From: Desulfobacula sp. | GTDB lineage: Bacteria > Desulfobacterota > Desulfobacteria > Desulfobacterales > Desulfobacteraceae | Assembly (NCBI GenBank): GCA_013792075.1 | Contig: VMSR01000225.1 | Span: forward strand, 1 to 39,364 | Length of the DNA stretch: 39,364 nucleotides | Direction of reading: 5' to 3' | In this document: positions 36,136 to 39,364 of the stretch, piece by piece | Numbering within the stretch: position 1 is the stretch's first letter | Layout of the letters: each line of letters starts with the position of its first letter | Translations under genes and position numbers: made by a program | The notes under the pieces: model-generated | The model's database searches: none | Told to the model about the DNA's origin: nothing | The model's input: only the letters and a program-made list of their open reading frames with translations

Positions 36136-36177
36136 GGCCCCGGGTGGATACCATGCCACCCGGGGCCTTTTTGTTTT
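36136..36177 (+). terminator. Attenuator terminator upstream of the DAHP synthase fusion
   Basis: Perfect 12-base stem GGCCCCGGGTGG/CCACCCGGGGCC with an eight-base loop, followed by TTTTTGTTTT. Confidence 0.9.
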
Positions 36178-36179
36178 CT

Positions 36180-36213
36180 GGCCCTGGGAAGATTCCCCGG
36201 GCCTTTTGTTTTT
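36180..36213 (+). terminator. Second tandem terminator-like hairpin
   Basis: GGCCCTGGG and CCCCGGGCC pair with one mismatch around a six-base loop, followed by TTTTGTTTTT. It lies two bases after the first terminator and 49 bases before the gene start, so it is a second stop on the same leader. Confidence 0.7.
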
Positions 36214-36261
36214 GGGGATTAATCATAAGCGTTATCAGCATAAATTGGAAGGAGACCAACC

Positions 36262-38130
36262 ATGATACTTGTTTTGGATGACAAGATTACAAAAAGCCAG
36301 AAAGAGAAGTTAAATGCCGTATTATCGGAGGATGGGTGTATCGTCCGGGAAATAACAGATGCCGGGCGAACCCTTATCGGCATCATTGCGAAAAACAAAA
36401 AAACAGCCTCGGAATACAAACACATGGAAGGGGTGGCGGATGTGCGGTCCATAAAAACCTCCCACAAGCTTGTCAGCCGGGAATTCAAATCCGAAGACAC
36501 CATGGTGAAAATCGGCAACGTCGTGATCGGGGGGGATCGAATTGTTGTGATTGCAGGGCCCTGTGCCGTGGAAAGCATGTCCCAGGCCATGACCATTGCA
36601 AAGGAAGTCAAAAAATACGGTGCTGTCCTGTTCAGGGGCGGGGCGTACAAACCCAGGTCTTCGCCCTATTCCTTCCAAGGGATGGAAGAAGAGGGACTTA
36701 AGATTCTTGCCGCTGTCCGGGAGGAAACAGGACTTGGCGTGGTAACCGAGATGACGTCTCCGGCCCAGGCGGAACTCATGGAAAAGTATGTGGATGTGGT
36801 CCAGATCGGCGCCAGGAATATGCAGAATTTTGAGCTGCTCAAGTGTGTGGGGAAAATGAGCAAACCCGTTGTCCTGAAAAGGGGGCTTGCGTCCACCATC
36901 CAGGAATGGCTCATGTCTGCCGAGTATATCGCGGCCGGCGGAAACAACAACGTCATTCTCTGTGAACGGGGGATCAGAACCTTTGAGCCCTATACCCGGA
37001 ACACCTTGGATCTTTCCGCCATTCCGGTATTGAAACAGCTGACCCATCTTCCCATTTTGATTGACCCCAGCCATGCCACGGGTATCCGGGAAAAGGTCAG
37101 TCCCATGGCAAGGGCCGCTGTTGCCGCCGGAGCCGATGCCCTGATGATCGAAGTCCACAATGATCCGGACAATGCCTTGTCCGACGGTCCCCAGAGCCTT
37201 TACCCCGAGCAGTTCGGCGAATTGACCCGGGACCTGTATGTGATTGCGCCGGTGGTGGGCAAACAGATGGATTTTGATTATTTGAAAAAAGCCGAGGTGA
37301 TCAGCCGGCTGAACAACGGCGAAACAATGACGGCCGCCTTTGTCGGTGAAAACGGTGCCTATGGTCATAAGGCCAGTCTGTCATATTTTGGAGATGATGT
37401 AACCCCAATTCCCATGAAAAGCTATGGGGATATTTTTGCCGCCTGTGCCGAGGGCAGCGTGGAATACGGAGTGATTCCCGTTGAAAATTCCCTTTCCGGT
37501 TCCATCCATGAAAATTTTGACCTGCTCCAGGAGTATGACCTAAAAATCATCGGTGAGGTCACCATTCGCATAAAGCATGCCCTCATTGCCCACAGGTCGG
37601 CAACAAAAAAGGGGATCAAAGCAATTTTGGCCTCTCCGTCGGCCTTCTCCCAATGTAAAAATTTCATGGACCAGTCTCCTGGAGTGGATCCTGTACCCGT
37701 CAAGGCAGGCACCAGCGCCGTCCGGCAGGTCAAAGAATCCAATGATCTCAGCCTGGCCGCCATTGGATCGGCCATGGCAGCCGAATTGTTCGGAATGGAG
37801 GTGATAGAGGATTCCATTGAGGACAACCCCAGGAACTATACACGGTTTGCCATCATCGCCAAGGAATACAAGGGCAATAAAAAGGTGAACAAGACCTCGA
37901 TCATTTTTTCAACGGGCAACAAGCCCGGGGCCCTGTTTGAAGTGATGAAGGTATTTTCCAAAGCCCAGATCAACCTGGTCAAGCTGGAGTCCAGGCCCAT
38001 ATTGGGAAAACCCTGGGAATACATGTTTTACGCAGACCTTGAGGCAGACATCCTGAGCGAATCACTGGCGCCCATGATGGCCGAACTTGGGGAAAAATCT
38101 GAAATTTTGAGAATTCTGGGCCGGTATTAA
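36262..38130 (+). CDS. DAHP synthase / prephenate dehydratase / ACT fusion
   Basis: A 622-residue protein joining the first step of the shikimate pathway to the phenylalanine branch. Residues 1-70 form a ferredoxin-like regulatory domain and 75-340 a type I-beta DAHP synthase ([31 protein letters not shown]). Residues 355-530 are prephenate dehydratase ([16 protein letters not shown] and the TRF catalytic motif in NYTRFAII). Residues 545-618 are an ACT domain with the ESRP Phe-binding motif. No chorismate mutase domain is visible. The fusion junction is in frame with no gap. An AAGGAGA ribosome site precedes the ATG. Regulation is probably double: ACT feedback and the Phe attenuator upstream. 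Confidence 0.93.
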   Translation: MILVLDDKITKSQKEKLNAVLSEDGCIVREITDAGRTLIGIIAKNKKTASEYKHMEGVADVRSIKTSHKLVSREFKSEDTMVKIGNVVIGGDRIVVIAGPCAVESMSQAMTIAKEVKKYGAVLFRGGAYKPRSSPYSFQGMEEEGLKILAAVREETGLGVVTEMTSPAQAELMEKYVDVVQIGARNMQNFELLKCVGKMSKPVVLKRGLASTIQEWLMSAEYIAAGGNNNVILCERGIRTFEPYTRNTLDLSAIPVLKQLTHLPILIDPSHATGIREKVSPMARAAVAAGADALMIEVHNDPDNALSDGPQSLYPEQFGELTRDLYVIAPVVGKQMDFDYLKKAEVISRLNNGETMTAAFVGENGAYGHKASLSYFGDDVTPIPMKSYGDIFAACAEGSVEYGVIPVENSLSGSIHENFDLLQEYDLKIIGEVTIRIKHALIAHRSATKKGIKAILASPSAFSQCKNFMDQSPGVDPVPVKAGTSAVRQVKESNDLSLAAIGSAMAAELFGMEVIEDSIEDNPRNYTRFAIIAKEYKGNKKVNKTSIIFSTGNKPGALFEVMKVFSKAQINLVKLESRPILGKPWEYMFYADLEADILSESLAPMMAELGEKSEILRILGRY

Positions 38131-38143
38131 GCAAAGAAAACGC

Positions 38144-38175
38144 CTTCCCTGGCAGGTGTCTGCCGGCCAGGGAAG
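38144..38175. terminator. Bidirectional terminator between convergent genes
   Basis: CTTCCCTGGC pairs with GCCAGGGAAG around a 12-base loop that can itself pair. T-rich tracts follow on both sides (ATTTTTTT on plus; TTTTCTTT on minus), serving the fusion gene and gldA. Confidence 0.8.
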
Positions 38176-38178
38176 ATA

Positions 38179-39270
38179 TTAATTTTTTTCCTTACCCCCA
38201 AAGGCATCTGCCATTCGGATGGCATCGATGATACCCTCGGGGGTAAGGTCAACCCTTATATTGTGCAGATAGCTTTCTTTGTTGTCAAAGACCAATTGAA
38301 CCGCTGCTTTCAATTGGGAGTCTGTAACCTTTTCCAGGCCGATCTTTTTCAGGGTCGTGGGCAGGCCGACAGACCTGCAAAAGGCATAGACCTCCTCAAT
38401 CAAGGCTTGGGGCCTGGTCTCAAGGAACAGGCCGGCCATGGTGCCAAAGGCCACTTTCTCACCATGATAATAATCGTGGGTGCCTTCCAGATTGCAGAGG
38501 CAGTCATGGATGCCGTGTGCGCAGCTGAGGCCTCCGGATTCGAACCCAAGACCGCTCAGCAGGGTATTGGCTTCGACAATATGTTCAAGTGCCGGGCTTA
38601 CCACCTTGTGTTCACAGGAGATTTTGGCAGCCCTGCCGTATTCCAGAAGGGTCTGGTAGCAAAGGTGTGCCATTGCCATAACGGCCCGAAGATTAAGCCC
38701 TCCACAGATGTTCTTGAAATGGGAACGGTCGCAGGTCTCTGCTTCAAACCAGGTGGCAAGGGCGTCGCCCATTCCGGAAACCAGAAATCTGACGGGCGCC
38801 CGGGCAATGATCCTTGTATCCACAAGAACATAATCCGGGTTGGCGGTTGTGAAATAGTCCACGATTGCACCGGCATCGTTATAGACCACGCAGGCACTTG
38901 CGGTTGGGGCATCTGTGGCTGCAATGGTGGGAGCTGCAATATATTTGACACCCAGCTGCCAGGCCACCACCCTGGCCGTATCAATGGCTTTCCCGCCCCC
39001 CAGGCCCATGATGAAATCACAGTTGTGGGAAGCGGCGATTTTGCGGACCCGGTTGATTTCATCCCAGGTGCATTTTCCACTGAAGGTCTCATATTCTATG
39101 CGGCAAATCTGTTGCCAGGAGGATAGATTCACCGGGATGATCTGCTTTACAGCCGTATTTGTGCCCAGAACAAAGAGTTTCTTGGTCTCAAGTTCTCCAA
39201 TCCCCCCAAGATTATTCAGTATATCCTTTCCCTGGAGATAACAGCGGGGAAAAATAGCCTTTCTTATCAT
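38179..39270 (-). CDS. gldA: Glycerol dehydrogenase (iron/zinc alcohol dehydrogenase family)
   Basis: NAD-linked oxidation of glycerol to dihydroxyacetone. From the ATG at 39270, with GGAGG seven bases upstream, the protein has 363 residues, the GldA length; an earlier in-frame start at 39333 lacks this site. Motifs are the NAD-binding GGGKAIDTAR, the substrate-site PTIAATDAPTASACVVY, and metal ligands in SGMGDALATWFEAE (Asp), AHGIHD (His) and YHGEKVAFG (His). Related 2-deoxy-scyllo-inosose or glycerol-1-phosphate dehydrogenases share the fold, but the TDAPTSA-like motif fits GldA. Confidence 0.92.
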   Translation of the reverse strand: MIRKAIFPRCYLQGKDILNNLGGIGELETKKLFVLGTNTAVKQIIPVNLSSWQQICRIEYETFSGKCTWDEINRVRKIAASHNCDFIMGLGGGKAIDTARVVAWQLGVKYIAAPTIAATDAPTASACVVYNDAGAIVDYFTTANPDYVLVDTRIIARAPVRFLVSGMGDALATWFEAETCDRSHFKNICGGLNLRAVMAMAHLCYQTLLEYGRAAKISCEHKVVSPALEHIVEANTLLSGLGFESGGLSCAHGIHDCLCNLEGTHDYYHGEKVAFGTMAGLFLETRPQALIEEVYAFCRSVGLPTTLKKIGLEKVTDSQLKAAVQLVFDNKESYLHNIRVDLTPEGIIDAIRMADAFGGKEKN

Positions 39271-39364
39271 GATAGTGCCTCCAAATCGGTTTTGATAATG
39301 ATCCGTATTGTCAGGTAATTCCCGATAAATCATACTTGGCAGGGGAAGTCTATAACTTATTCAA

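Larger units (their letters stand above)
36018..36177 (+). promoter_or_regulatory. Phenylalanine-type transcription attenuator
   Basis: Between the promoter and the gene lie a Phe-rich leader peptide (36028-36108) and a strong terminator (36136-36177). ACACCGG just before the leader (36018-36024) is perfectly complementary to CCGGTGT at its end (36100-36106). CTTTATAA and TTATAAAG flank a short loop between the leader stop and the terminator. A unique antiterminator overlapping the terminator arm was not found, so the switching detail is open. Expected logic: low charged tRNA-Phe stalls the ribosome and lets transcription continue. Confidence 0.7.

Noticed and set aside
36107-36150. Clear antiterminator hairpin for the Phe attenuator
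   Set aside because: The AT-rich CTTTATAA/TTATAAAG hairpin abuts but does not overlap the terminator stem enough to be a proven competitor.

Overview
The window looks like a chromosomal stretch from an anaerobic, Gram-negative member of the Desulfobacteraceae-type sulfate reducers (former Deltaproteobacteria). This is inferred from gene content: a hemerythrin-tailed chemoreceptor, many large sensor kinases, a linked PUFA-synthase/Ole lipid operon, a DHH-CBS protein, and an LPS heptose kinase. No rRNA, CRISPR array, integrase or transposase was recognised.

Region 1 (1-6440) is housekeeping. It holds nagZ, the minus-strand pair purM-tsaD, a divergent hom-thrH-rfaE1 operon (threonine branch plus LPS heptose), and an initiator tRNA-Met with a clear promoter and terminator.

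Region 2 (6440-12000) is an accessory patch just after the tRNA. Its first part holds truncated or decayed genes: a PAS-only sensor fragment, a small RR-rich protein, and the first 90 residues of a site-2 protease. Its second part is a two-gene signalling pair, a hybrid histidine kinase and a sigma-54 activator, whose codon use looks unlike the neighbours.

Region 3 (12000-16090) holds a membrane GAF hybrid kinase and, divergently, a DHH-DHHA1-CBS gene whose reading frame breaks at an 11-G tract.

Region 4 (16097-28153, all minus strand) is the most interesting part. A tightly overlapping operon encodes a 1.86-k-residue PUFA-synthase-type megasynthase (KS-CLF-AT-DH-DH), OleA, OleB, an unknown one-pass membrane protein, and OleC. 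It joins an iterative polyene acyl-chain synthase to head-to-head hydrocarbon condensation. The window shows no acyl carrier protein, ketoreductase, enoyl reductase or OleD, so these must be supplied from elsewhere or the end product differs. Upstream lie a rhomboid protease, a lipoprotein and a conserved hypothetical.

Region 5 (28250-35938, plus strand) holds a MoaD/ThiS-like carrier, its E1-like activator, a Sir2 deacylase and a HIT protein, then a hemerythrin chemoreceptor and a 7TM-DISM sensor kinase.

Region 6 (35940-39364) holds a DAHP synthase-prephenate dehydratase-ACT fusion preceded by a Phe-rich leader peptide and terminator hairpins, which looks like phenylalanine attenuation. The window closes with a convergent glycerol dehydrogenase gene.
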